The notes under the pieces: generated by a model | Told to the model about the DNA's origin: nothing | Databases searched by the model: none | Seen by the model: only the letters and a program-made list of their open reading frames with translations | Program-made: the position numbers and the translations under genes | Part shown: one piece after another, positions 31,302 through 38,659 of the stretch | How the letters are laid out: each line of letters opens with the position of its first letter | How positions within the stretch are numbered: position 1 is the stretch's first letter | Assembly (NCBI RefSeq): GCF_009931115.1 | Contig: NZ_CP047491.1 | Span: 1,268,001 to 1,332,000, forward strand | Reading direction: 5' to 3' | From: Microbulbifer hydrolyticus | GTDB taxonomy: Bacteria > Pseudomonadota > Gammaproteobacteria > Pseudomonadales > Cellvibrionaceae | DNA: 64,000 nt

Positions 31302-31685
31302 ATGAAAGCAATTAGCGAAAATTTTAGGAAAATAATTCCGGCGCTATTTCTAGGACCGCTGGCCATAATTCCCGCGTTTATTTTTTATGCCATTTTCATG
31401 AGGCTAATTTCTGAGCCAAATTCAGAGATCGGAAGCGTAGCAGGCCTGTTCATTCTGGGAGGCCTGGTCATAGCTTACGTATCCACACTGATTTTAGGTG
31501 TGCCAGTAGCTTTGATATTGAGTAAGCTTGGCAAGTTCACCCTTCCAAACCTTTTAGTATATGGCTTTGTTTTGTCGATGATTTATAGTTTGTTTGTGGG
31601 GTGGTCGCTCGGCTTTTTCCTGTTTTTATTGTATTTTGTTGGTGCGGTAGTCTTAGGGTGTTGGCTCATATATCGTGCCATGTAA
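31302..31685 (+). CDS. Cassette 15: membrane protein
   Basis: 127 residues, mostly hydrophobic, about four membrane segments. The ATG at 31302 is chosen since the upstream part of the open frame lies in the previous attC. No family recognised. The cassette starts at 31293 and its attC is truncated, so it is now physically joined to cassette 16. Confidence 0.68.
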   Translation: MKAISENFRKIIPALFLGPLAIIPAFIFYAIFMRLISEPNSEIGSVAGLFILGGLVIAYVSTLILGVPVALILSKLGKFTLPNLLVYGFVLSMIYSLFVGWSLGFFLFLLYFVGAVVLGCWLIYRAM

Positions 31686-31686
31686 A

Positions 31687-31751
31687 ATATAACAATCACA
31701 GGCAGTGAAGCTCCGGCTCTTCGGGCCTCCGCGGGACGTCTTACCTTATGC
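31687..31751 (+). repeat. Truncated attC of cassette 15
   Basis: R'' ATATAAC, exact complement of cassette start GTTATAT. The 5' half matches the attC of cassette 8 up to CCTTATGC, then the sequence jumps into cassette 16. The apical part, the 3' arm and R' are missing, so cassettes 15 and 16 should move only as one unit. Confidence 0.82.
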
Positions 31752-31767
31752 AATACGGAACTAGAAT

Positions 31768-32289
31768 ATGTACTTTCAGTATTTGCAGTATCTCTACATC
31801 TTTGTATGGCTGGTTTGTGCTTATCTAGCATACAAAATAGTTAAAGTAGAATACCTTCTATTTCGTATAAATTTCGCGCGCAGTGAGAATAAAGCAGCAT
31901 TTTTAGGGTATTGGCTAGCGCGCATTCTGGTTGTGGTTGGCGTCATAGCTGGCGCCGTATACGCTAGCAAGTTGTTTAGCAACTATACGGCTGAACTACA
32001 GAGCCGCGCAAAATCGGAGCTTACTTCTAGCAGCTCACCAAACAGAATGTATTGCATTAAAAAGGTTGCAGGATACTTTCAAGAAAATATTTTGGTGCAA
32101 AAGTATTTTGTTCCTTCTTACTACCAAACCTGCTTAGAAGTTACGCCCCATTTTTCGGTTAAAAATTTCTGCGGTTCAGTAAGAGATGAATATAGTTATC
32201 GCGAAAAATGCCATGAATCAGGCTTAAGCAGAGAGCAGTGTGACGTACTCTATAAAATCGCTTGGAGGCACTGTGCGGTCAATGCATAA
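31768..32289 (+). CDS. Cassette 16: membrane-anchored protein, Cys-containing
   Basis: 173 residues. Two hydrophobic segments (about 8-28 and 48-70) are followed by a soluble domain with six Cys (MYCIKK, QTCLE, NFCGS, EKCHE, EQCDV, RHCAV), likely periplasmic and disulfide-bonded. No family recognised. The cassette begins at TTATGC (31746) by inference from its own R'' GCATAAC and runs to 32396. Confidence 0.68.
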   Translation: MYFQYLQYLYIFVWLVCAYLAYKIVKVEYLLFRINFARSENKAAFLGYWLARILVVVGVIAGAVYASKLFSNYTAELQSRAKSELTSSSSPNRMYCIKKVAGYFQENILVQKYFVPSYYQTCLEVTPHFSVKNFCGSVRDEYSYREKCHESGLSREQCDVLYKIAWRHCAVNA

Positions 32290-32402
32290 CAAAGCGCTGC
32301 AGGCCGACAGCTTACTTTGCGCACCTTTTGCGCGGTCGCTATCGCTCCCATTTTCGCGCAAAATGCGCACAAAGTAAGCTGCGGCTGAGCGCGGCGTTAT
32401 GT
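32284..32402 (+). repeat. attC of cassette 16
   Basis: R'' GCATAAC, R' GTTATGT; 119 bases, type C arms. Confidence 0.88.
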
Positions 32403-32433
32403 GCTCCGTAACTGATAGGCTTCTCGCTAATCT

Positions 32434-32685
32434 ATGACATATATTTTTGAAATTCTGGCGGGCGCTCTACTAGTTCATCTAGCACTTTGTGTTTTTTATA
32501 CAAAAGAGCTGATCGAGTATCCAATTTTAAATCGCCTTGGAAAGGTGGTGAAAGGATCTATATTGTGGCTCTTTCCACTGTTAGGGCCGATTTACATTTG
32601 GCATTACTTAAGTCTAGGTCCGGTAGCCAACAATCAATCTGATAATAGATTCCAGCTTGAAGATTCGCATGCTGAACACCCATGA
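32434..32685 (+). CDS. Cassette 17: small membrane protein
   Basis: 83 residues with two hydrophobic segments (about 4-22 and 40-60) and a hydrophilic acidic tail. Function unknown. Cassette spans 32397-32826. Confidence 0.65.
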   Translation: MTYIFEILAGALLVHLALCVFYTKELIEYPILNRLGKVVKGSILWLFPLLGPIYIWHYLSLGPVANNQSDNRFQLEDSHAEHP

Positions 32686-32688
32686 AGC

Positions 32689-32832
32689 ACATAACAAGCG
32701 CAAGCAGTATGCTACGGCCCTTTGGGCCTCCGCGGGACGCCCAACGCTATGCACATTGTGTGCGGGTCGCTGCGCTCCCAGTTTCGCACAAAATGTGCAT
32801 AGCATTGGTCGCCCCTGTTGCGGGCGTTAGAG
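32689..32832 (+). repeat. attC of cassette 17
   Basis: R'' ACATAAC, exact complement of GTTATGT; R' GTTAGAG; 144 bases, type B. Confidence 0.9.
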
Positions 32833-32849
32833 TTTCATGGAGTGCTTTT

Positions 32850-33209
32850 ATGGATTCACCCTACTTTAGTCTTAAGGGTAAAATAAATCGTAGGTCCTAT
32901 GCTTTATTCGGGGTCGTTGTTCCAAGTATATTTTTTTTCGCATCGTATACTTCAACCCTGCTTGTGAATAATCACCTATTTTCCCTGAGTGCCGGAATTG
33001 GAGAAATTGCAGATTATTTGATTCTTTTTTTAACTGCTGGTTTAGTTTTGGCGCCAACTGTAAAAAGACTTCATGATGTTGGACTAAGCGGTTGGTTTTG
33101 TGTGTCCGTCTTCATCCCGAATCTCGGGTTAATTCCAATGGTGCTTTTAGTTTTTTGGCCCGGTAAGTCAACGGAGTGTTCGGAAAGTGCGGAGGGCGGT
33201 AAACTCTAA
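32850..33209 (+). CDS. Cassette 18: DUF805 family membrane protein
   Basis: 119 residues. It shows the DUF805 layout: an N-terminal (G)KINRRSY motif before the first helix, three or four membrane segments, and VKRLHDVGLSGWF followed by a terminal FWPGK. DUF805 proteins (YhaH/YhaI type) are inner-membrane proteins of unknown role. Start behind GGAG; the open frame extends upstream through attC. Cassette spans 32827-33344. Confidence 0.82.
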   Translation: MDSPYFSLKGKINRRSYALFGVVVPSIFFFASYTSTLLVNNHLFSLSAGIGEIADYLILFLTAGLVLAPTVKRLHDVGLSGWFCVSVFIPNLGLIPMVLLVFWPGKSTECSESAEGGKL

Positions 33210-33350
33210 CAATCGCAGGCAGTTTGCTACGGCCCCTGACGGGGCCTCCGCGGGACGCCCAACGCTATGCACATTTTGTGCGGGTCGCTGCGCTCCCAAT
33301 TTCGCACAAAATGTGCATAGCATTGGTCGCCCCTGCTGCGGGCGTTAAAT
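33204..33350 (+). repeat. attC of cassette 18
   Basis: R'' CTCTAAC, exact complement of the unusual cassette start GTTAGAG; R' GTTAAAT; 147 bases, type B. Confidence 0.9.
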
Positions 33351-33373
33351 TCCTATTAGAAGAGATAATAAGT

Positions 33374-33901
33374 ATGAAAAGAGTAATCTTTTTAATTTTC
33401 GCATTGATTACAGCTAGTGCTACAGCTCAAGAGTTTGTATACACGCACGAAAAATCTGGATTATCGATCAAGAACATTTCAGGGGTAAACAGCATTGAAT
33501 CCAGCGGAGATCGGATCTCATTCCAGCTCGAGGATAATCGTTTCATGGTCACAGGATTGCTGCTTCCTGCATCAAAAAATAGTGCGTTTCCTATGGCGGA
33601 AAAAATGAATGAGTTGCTGTCTAAATCCATTAAGAAGCGTTATCCAGATTTAGAAGTAACTGATAGGTCCGATGTAAATGTTAATTTTGCAAATAAGCCA
33701 ATTATGGGGTCGCTCTATCAGTCTCGATATAATTCGGGCACCATGGATCTATGCGATCTCAATGTGGTCCATCCAGTTGAGAACAATTATTACTTAATTA
33801 TCACGTTAACAACGGCTGATATCGGCTGCGCCGATCATTACGATACTCTTATGAGCAATCTAAGATCTATATACCAGCAGGTTCACACGACAAAAATTTA
33901 A
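33374..33901 (+). CDS. Cassette 19: exported protein of unknown function
   Basis: 175 residues. Signal peptide MKRVIFLIFALITASATAQ, then a mixed alpha/beta domain with MDLCDLN and DIGCADHY near the end (a probable disulfide). No family recognised. The ATG at 33374 starts the signal. Cassette spans 33345-34032. Confidence 0.7.
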   Translation: MKRVIFLIFALITASATAQEFVYTHEKSGLSIKNISGVNSIESSGDRISFQLEDNRFMVTGLLLPASKNSAFPMAEKMNELLSKSIKKRYPDLEVTDRSDVNVNFANKPIMGSLYQSRYNSGTMDLCDLNVVHPVENNYYLIITLTTADIGCADHYDTLMSNLRSIYQQVHTTKI

Positions 33902-34038
33902 CAAACGCAAGCAGTATGCTCCGGCCCTTCGGGCCTCCGCGGGACGCCCAACGCTATGCACATTTTGCGCGGTCGCTACGCTCCCATTATCGCGCAAATG
34001 GCGCACAACGTTGGGCGCCCCTGTTGCGGGCGTTATGT
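33896..34038 (+). repeat. attC of cassette 19 (hybrid arms)
   Basis: R'' ATTTAAC, exact complement of cassette start GTTAAAT; R' GTTATGT; 143 bases. The left arm is type B (CGCCCAACGCTATGCAC), while the apical part is type A-like (GCGCGGTCGCTACG), suggesting a chimera. Confidence 0.88.
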
Positions 34039-34055
34039 GCAGTAAGGAAAATAAT

Positions 34056-34478
34056 TTGAAGTCATCAGAGAAGAGACCAGTTTTAGTCTGGCTAATATTT
34101 TTATGGTTCGTAGTGACTGGGATATTTGCTCTTTATCAGTTGTACGCACTTTATTCTGGAAATATAGAAATTCCTGCAGGCATGGAGAAACCCGAGGGCG
34201 TACTTTACTACTTCAAAGGAATTTTTGGCGTAGTTCTTGCTGTGCTCGCTGCAACTCTGCTGTTTCTAAGAAAGTCAGCGTCACGCTGGTTGTTTCTAGG
34301 GCTGTTTATTTTCACTGTGGTATCAGGAGTATTCACGCTTTTCACTCATGAATTTCCAGAAAATCAATTCACTCTGATAAAGTATATCTCCGTAACTACT
34401 TGGATAATTTACGGCCTTATTGTGTGGTATGTGTTCACGCTTGAGGAAAAGGATTACTTCGTAGAGAGGCGCACATAA
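34056..34478 (+). CDS. Cassette 20: membrane protein
   Basis: 140 residues with four membrane segments (about 8-27, 48-66, 73-92, 105-125), an even-numbered bundle with a charged C-terminus. The TTG at 34056 follows AAGGA with 7-base spacing and is preferred; an ATG at 34035 lies inside the core site. No family recognised. Cassette spans 34033-34586. Confidence 0.66.
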   Translation: MKSSEKRPVLVWLIFLWFVVTGIFALYQLYALYSGNIEIPAGMEKPEGVLYYFKGIFGVVLAVLAATLLFLRKSASRWLFLGLFIFTVVSGVFTLFTHEFPENQFTLIKYISVTTWIIYGLIVWYVFTLEEKDYFVERRT

Positions 34479-34592
34479 CAATCAGCGGCAGAGCGACAGC
34501 CAACGCTACGCGCCTTTTGTGTTACTCGCTGTCGCTCAAACATTAACACAAAAGGCGCTCCGCGCTGGCTGCGCCTGCGCTGGGCGTTATGT
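34473..34592 (+). repeat. attC of cassette 20
   Basis: R'' ACATAAC, exact complement of GTTATGT; R' GTTATGT; 120 bases, type D, nearly identical to the site of cassette 11. Confidence 0.88.
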
Positions 34593-34606
34593 GAGGTAGA
34601 AACAAA

Positions 34607-34840
34607 ATGAATGTTTGGCGGAAAGAATTTGGAAGTCTGGCTATTAAGTATCCATATCGAGTAGGAATGTTGCTGTTTTTTAGTCAGACGGGAGCAGTTC
34701 TTCTAACCTTATTTCTCGTTTCTCTGTATATGAAGCATGCCATAGACTCTTTAGTCGTTGGGGCAATGGTATTATCTCAATTGTTAATTGCTCCATTGCA
34801 AGTATCGAGTTTTAGAAAGTTCGGAAGGCAAGAAAATTAA
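34607..34840 (+). CDS. Cassette 21: small two-helix membrane protein
   Basis: 77 residues with hydrophobic segments at about 20-41 and 47-66 and a basic C-terminus. Function unknown. Cassette spans 34587-34936. Confidence 0.65.
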   Translation: MNVWRKEFGSLAIKYPYRVGMLLFFSQTGAVLLTLFLVSLYMKHAIDSLVVGAMVLSQLLIAPLQVSSFRKFGRQEN

Positions 34841-34857
34841 CTTTCTCAGAAATGGCC

Positions 34858-34942
34858 ACATAACAATCGCAGGCAGTAAAGCTCCGGCCCTCCGTGGGAC
34901 GGCTTACCTGCGCTTCAGCCGCCCCTGCTGCGGGCGTTGGCA
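34858..34942 (+). repeat. attC of cassette 21 (internally deleted)
   Basis: R'' ACATAAC, exact complement of GTTATGT; R' GTTGGCA; 85 bases. The outer arms of a 144-base site are kept, but the TTGTGCAC...GCGCACAA inner arms and the apical loop are gone. Confidence 0.82.
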
Positions 34943-34950
34943 GTAGTACC

Positions 34951-35427
34951 ATGAATCGGCGAATTCGATTAATCGGAATTTTTTGCCTTATATTTCAGGT
35001 CAGTGGATGCACCTACTATGTCGTCTCATTTAAGGATGTCAGTGATGACGTGCCGTTTTCTAAAGCTGTTGGAATTACTGTAGAGACGACACAAGATCTA
35101 ATAATTTATGGCTACAATCTTGATTCAATTCCCGGAAAGAAAATTCATGAGTATTCAATAACAAATTTTCCAGGACCAAGAAATAGATACGTTCTATATC
35201 GAGACCGTGTGCCTTCGGGTTCAAAGCTCAACGTTGTCGCAGTACGGCGTTGCAGTGATTGTTTTTTAGATTCTTCACCAAGAGTTAAGATAGAAATTCA
35301 ATCTTCCTATTTTGGTGAAGTTTATCAAGTGCCTATATATGTAGATGAAAAATTTCTCGTTAAGAGTTGGTCCAGCGAAAGTAAGCCAGTAGAAATAAAT
35401 AGTGAGTACTTTTCACGTGTTGATTAA
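34951..35427 (+). CDS. Cassette 22: lipoprotein of unknown function
   Basis: 158 residues. Signal MNRRIRLIGIFCLIFQVSGC with lipobox VSGC, then a beta-rich domain with a CSDC pair. No family recognised. Cassette starts at 34937 and its attC is decayed. Confidence 0.7.
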   Translation: MNRRIRLIGIFCLIFQVSGCTYYVVSFKDVSDDVPFSKAVGITVETTQDLIIYGYNLDSIPGKKIHEYSITNFPGPRNRYVLYRDRVPSGSKLNVVAVRRCSDCFLDSSPRVKIEIQSSYFGEVYQVPIYVDEKFLVKSWSSESKPVEINSEYFSRVD

Positions 35428-35436
35428 AGTCTTTGG

Positions 35437-35570
35437 AAACTGATGCAGGCCGCTCCTAAAAATGGCTGCAGGCTTACGGCTAAATTTGTGCGCTTTATGT
35501 GCAGTCGTTTCGCTCCCATTACCACGCAAAAAACGCCCAATGGTATCCGTATCTGATCGCGGCGTATTGC
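35437..35570 (+). repeat. Decayed attC of cassette 22
   Basis: Type C features are recognisable (GATGCAGGCCG, CGTTTCGCTCCCATTA, GATCGCGGCG). No R'' matching TGCCAAC remains, and R' reads GTATTGC. Probably inactive. Confidence 0.55.
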
Positions 35571-35599
35571 GCAAATATTTTTCAATGGAGTAGGTTGGA

Positions 35600-35929
35600 A
35601 TGACAATCTTAGTGCTTGGATGTATTGTGTTTCTAATTGGATTGGGACTGATGAGAAATGAAAAAATGAATGTTCTCTTAAAGTCTAGAGACTATGAAAT
35701 ATGGAATACAGTGATGCAGCCTCAGCCAAGTGGCTATGTCGACTCATTTGGGACTATTCAGCTGTTCACATGGATTCTCTCACGCGGCTATGAAAAATCC
35801 TCCAGCGAGGAAGTAAGAGCCTTGGGCCATAAAGCCATACGTCGAGCAAGGTTGTCTAAATACTTTATGCTTACCGGTATTGTATTTGTAGTGGTGGGAT
35901 TTTTTGTTGCACTAATGTATTCAGGTTAA
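35600..35929 (+). CDS. Cassette 23: membrane protein
   Basis: 109 residues with an N-terminal (about 1-18) and a C-terminal (about 87-107) membrane segment enclosing a cytoplasmic helical part. Start behind GGAG/TTGGA. Cassette about 35565-36033. Confidence 0.65.
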   Translation: MTILVLGCIVFLIGLGLMRNEKMNVLLKSRDYEIWNTVMQPQPSGYVDSFGTIQLFTWILSRGYEKSSSEEVRALGHKAIRRARLSKYFMLTGIVFVVVGFFVALMYSG

Positions 35930-35937
35930 TTTCACGC

Positions 35938-36039
35938 GTATAGCAAGGGTATCCTTATGTAGCATTTTCTGTTGCGGATTTTGTGTTTGTTAACGCAAAA
36001 ATCCTCACTCCAAATGTACAGTGAAACACAGCGTTATCT
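35938..36039 (+). repeat. Decayed attC of cassette 23
   Basis: R' GTTATCT is intact, but the R''-like GTATAGC does not match the expected AGATAAC. Arms TGCGGATTTTTGTG-like are only partly complementary. Confidence 0.45.
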
Positions 36040-36054
36040 GTTCATGCCGCGTCA

Positions 36055-36345
36055 ATGAAGAAAATGAAAAATATAGCAATCTTTATGGCGCTTGGCTTAT
36101 GTCTATTTATGGTTAATGCCAGTGGGCAAAGTCAGGTGTCGCCGAATCCCAATGCAAGCTCCAACATGAATATGCTTGTACCAATCATCAAGGCACAGCT
36201 AGAAGCATTAGGTAATCCTGAGCTGTTGAAGGCGCAGGCAAAGTACTTCAGAGAGTTGTATCTATCTCTCAAAAAGCAAGGGTTTACTGAAGAACAGGCA
36301 ATGCAAATAGTGGTGGCTCTAGCTTCATCACGGACTACAACGTGA
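36055..36345 (+). CDS. Cassette 24: small exported protein
   Basis: 96 residues. A signal peptide ends near VNASGQ. The mature part is helical, with an Asn/Ser/Met-rich N-terminus. No family recognised. Cassette 36034-36463. Confidence 0.65.
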   Translation: MKKMKNIAIFMALGLCLFMVNASGQSQVSPNPNASSNMNMLVPIIKAQLEALGNPELLKAQAKYFRELYLSLKKQGFTEEQAMQIVVALASSRTTT

Positions 36346-36358
36346 TTGCCGCATCAGT

Positions 36359-36469
36359 ACATAGCAATCGGAGGCAGTAAAGCTACGCACGTTTCCGTAC
36401 GAGTCGCTGTGCTCCCAATTTCGCACAGGACGTGCATAGTATTGGTCGTCCCTGTTGTGGGCGTTAGTT
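36359..36469 (+). repeat. Partly decayed attC of cassette 24
   Basis: R'' ACATAGC (one change from ACATAAC), R' GTTAGTT; 111 bases. Type B-like arms with a shortened left half. Confidence 0.65.
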
Positions 36470-36498
36470 GGAAAAATTCTCAACGTCATGAGATTGAT

Positions 36499-36924
36499 AT
36501 GAAGATATGCATTGAAACTGAAGTAAAAGCACCGCTAGGCACCGTCTGGGACGCATGGGTAACACCAAAAGATATAACAAGCTGGAACTTTGCTGTAGAC
36601 GAGTGGTGGTGTCCTAGAGTAGAGCTAACTTTAGAGGTGGGTGGCAAATTTAATTACCGAATGGAAGCAAGAGATGGTTCAACCGGGTTCGATTTTGAAG
36701 GAACGTTTACCAAGCTAGAGCCCAGAAAATATGTTCATTTTCAGCTTGACGACAGTCGGGTCGTAAAAGTTGAATTCATAGAAGCTGAAAATGGTGTCAG
36801 AATCCTGGAAACATTTGATGCAGAAGACGAGAATTCTGCTGACCAGCAAAAGCAAGGGTGGCAGAGTATTCTTAACAATTTCAAAAAGCACGTTGAAAAA
36901 ACTGCTACTGACAAGCGGTTGTAG
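36499..36924 (+). CDS. Cassette 25: SRPBCC/AHSA1-like protein
   Basis: 141 residues, cytoplasmic. The START-like fold of the AHSA1 (Aha1 C-terminal) group is recognised from ICIETEVKAPLGTVWDAWVTP, then WWCPRVELTLEVGGKFNYRME and the terminal GWQSILNNFKKHVE. Such proteins bind hydrophobic ligands; the specific ligand is unknown. The ATG at 36499 is the family start. Its cassette begins at 36464; no clear attC follows in the 90 bases before cassette 26. Confidence 0.85.
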   Translation: MKICIETEVKAPLGTVWDAWVTPKDITSWNFAVDEWWCPRVELTLEVGGKFNYRMEARDGSTGFDFEGTFTKLEPRKYVHFQLDDSRVVKVEFIEAENGVRILETFDAEDENSADQQKQGWQSILNNFKKHVEKTATDKRL

Positions 36925-37013
36925 TCGCCGCGGAAGACGCGGCCGGGACGGCCTTCCCTACGCTGCAGTCGCTCCTAAATCGACTGCTATCTTTAATACG
37001 GAATCATTTTCCT

Positions 37014-37373
37014 GTGAAATATTTAATACTCTTGTTTCTCCTCATTCCTTTACATGGGTATAGTTCGGGCAAGAGTATCCCAGAAGCATATTGGGGTACT
37101 TGGGATAGGCATTGTAAGCATGGAATAGCGGCTACTGACTCTATTGTACATATCCGAGAAGATGTCATTTATGGGTATGAAGAAAAGAAAGATATATTGA
37201 GCGTTGCCTTTTCAGACGAAAACAAAATTGAAGTTGAATATATCTTTATCTACGATGGGGTTGAGAACACTGGGTCTTATAAATGGGAGCTTCGTGGTCA
37301 GTCTCTAGTTAGTATTCATCCAAAAACAGGTAATGAGTGGGTGATCCATAAATGCGAAGCTTATGAGCCCTAA
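37014..37373 (+). CDS. Cassette 26: exported small protein
   Basis: 119 residues, GTG start. A signal peptide ends near GYSSG. The mature part has YWGTWDRHCKHG and a terminal HKCEAYEP (a probable disulfide), and beta strands typical of small lipocalin-like or DUF-type periplasmic proteins. No family assigned. No own left core site is recognisable, so cassettes 25 and 26 are probably fused. Confidence 0.65.
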   Translation: MKYLILLFLLIPLHGYSSGKSIPEAYWGTWDRHCKHGIAATDSIVHIREDVIYGYEEKKDILSVAFSDENKIEVEYIFIYDGVENTGSYKWELRGQSLVSIHPKTGNEWVIHKCEAYEP

Positions 37374-37380
37374 ACAAAAA

Positions 37381-37521
37381 ATAGTAAGGCCTGGCAATAG
37401 CTGCGGGTCGGAGGCCCTCCGCGGGAAAGCTTACTTCGTGCGAATTTTGCGCAGGTTACTAGGCTCCCACTTTTGCGCAAAATGCGCACAAGGTAAGCTG
37501 CCCCTACTGGCGGCGTTAAGT
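37381..37521 (+). repeat. attC of cassette 26 with decayed R''
   Basis: Type A arms (GGCCTGGCAATAGCTGCGGG, GCTTACTTCGTGC and GCACAAGGTAAGCTGCCCCTACTGG) with intact R' GTTAAGT. R'' has decayed to AGTAAG. Confidence 0.7.
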
Positions 37522-37538
37522 GCGATGGGAGTAATTTC

Positions 37539-38039
37539 ATGAAAGAGACGCAGGTCCTTACACGCTACAAGGCTTGGGCAGACGACCTGTTCCTGTCAGC
37601 ATTATCTAAGCTTCCCGATACGGAGCTTATCGCACCGCGTCCAATCGTCTTTGGTAGCTTGGTTCGCACGCTCAACCACACCTACCAAATGGATCATGTC
37701 TGGAAATGTCACCTGCTAGGCAAACCTCACGGCTTAACCACTCGCAACCCCGAAGATTGTCCGGATTTGGAGGAGTTGATTGTAAAGCAGCGCAGTATAG
37801 ATGAATGGTATGTTAACTACGCCGACACAATCGCAGAGAGGGAATTGGAAGAGATTGTAGAATTCGAGTTTATTGGCGGTGGGGCAGGACAAATGGATCG
37901 TCGGAATATCCTACTGCACGTCGTAAACCATACTACCTACCACCGTGGTCACGCTGCTGGCATTCTCTATCAGCTCGATGTTTCGCCACCAGTTACTGAC
38001 TTCCCGGTGTTCCTGCGGGAGACTTCAGATGTCACTTAA
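37539..38039 (+). CDS. Cassette 27: DinB-like protein
   Basis: 166 residues, cytoplasmic. DinB/YfiT four-helix-bundle pattern with potential metal-binding His in TLNHTYQMDHVW and in LLHVVNHTTYHRGHAAGIL, the latter being the family's hallmark C-terminal helix. Family members are metal-dependent, and some act as thiol transferases; the activity here is unknown. Cassette 37516-38111. Confidence 0.85.
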   Translation: MKETQVLTRYKAWADDLFLSALSKLPDTELIAPRPIVFGSLVRTLNHTYQMDHVWKCHLLGKPHGLTTRNPEDCPDLEELIVKQRSIDEWYVNYADTIAERELEEIVEFEFIGGGAGQMDRRNILLHVVNHTTYHRGHAAGILYQLDVSPPVTDFPVFLRETSDVT

Positions 38040-38117
38040 CAAGTCGGTCAAGTTCGTTCCTGCCTTAGGCCTCCACCGGACGTCCCCGATGGTCCGTCGC
38101 TTAGCTTGGCGTTAGTT
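38034..38117 (+). repeat. attC of cassette 27
   Basis: R'' ACTTAAC, exact complement of cassette start GTTAAGT; R' GTTAGTT; 84 bases, with arms unlike the other types. Confidence 0.78.
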
Positions 38118-38132
38118 GTAGAAGGACATCAT

Positions 38133-38264
38133 ATGAACAAGCCGGAGAAGAAGAAAATTAAATCTGAAGATAAAATCGGTTTTGGAATCGCTATTGGCGT
38201 TGCTATTGGTGCTGCCATAGGAATAAGTCTACAGGAAAAAAACAAGAATGATTCTGGTAGATAG
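38133..38264 (+). CDS. Cassette 28: 43-residue glycine-zipper membrane peptide
   Basis: A Lys-rich N-terminus (MNKPEKKKIKSEDK) is followed by a single glycine-zipper membrane segment (IGFGIAIGVAIGAAIGISL). ATG behind AGAAGGA. Last gene of the array; cassette starts at 38112. Function unknown. Confidence 0.6.
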   Translation: MNKPEKKKIKSEDKIGFGIAIGVAIGAAIGISLQEKNKNDSGR

Positions 38265-38285
38265 AATATATCCCAAGCAAGTAAC

Positions 38286-38413
38286 AACTAGCCATCGCAG
38301 TTAGCTTGCTCTGAACCCAGCCCGCTTTTGTTCGTTTAGCACGGTCGCTTGGTTCCAGGTTCCGCGCAACATGCGCATATGTTTAGCTGTCCCTGATTCG
38401 AGCTTTGTTACAG
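38286..38413 (+). repeat. Decayed terminal attC of the array
   Basis: R''-like AACTAGC (expected AACTAAC), apical ACGGTCGCTTGG and CGCGCAACATGCGC, and R' GTTACAG. Marks the distal end of the integron. From here to 38659 no gene is recognised. Confidence 0.5.
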
Positions 38414-38659
38414 AGCGAACCCGGTGTCATTCTCTTAGAACGCGCGTTTTATCATTTCGCCTGACTGAACTCTTCGCTCTTAAATCGACGTCGGCCTCTG
38501 CCCATTTGTTCCTTAAAAAAGCGTTCGAAAACTTGGAAGCCAACTCCGATTTTAATGCACTCTTTTTCGGGTTTGGCAGATAAACGAATGTTTTGAGCGG
38601 GGAGTAGAAAGCGATTGGGAAAAGTGACGCAGCTGGATATGATCGCGCTGGGCTTCTGC

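Larger units (their letters stand above)
22750..38413. mobile_element. Chromosomal integron: intI, attI and 28 gene cassettes
   Basis: A complete IntI integrase on the minus strand is divergent from 28 plus-strand genes, each within a cassette. Nearly all cassettes have an attC site whose R'' box is the exact complement of that cassette's own first bases, as expected from circular intermediates inserted at G^TT core sites. The array is much more AT-rich than the flanks and lies between sucCD and the selenium operon. Its size and single orientation mark it as a sedentary chromosomal integron rather than a mobile class 1 type. Cassette boundaries are given with each attC. Confidence 0.95.

Noticed and set aside
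24283..33305. Many short open frames crossing the attC sites on both strands
   Set aside because: They share the same translated attC sequence (for example KLSRGGPKARSKLPG), an artefact of repeated recombination sites.
24415..38413. Regularly spaced repeats that could be read as a CRISPR array
   Set aside because: Repeats are 60-147 bases, imperfect and individually foldable, and they alternate with genes of 130-530 bases. They fit attC sites, and there are no cas genes.
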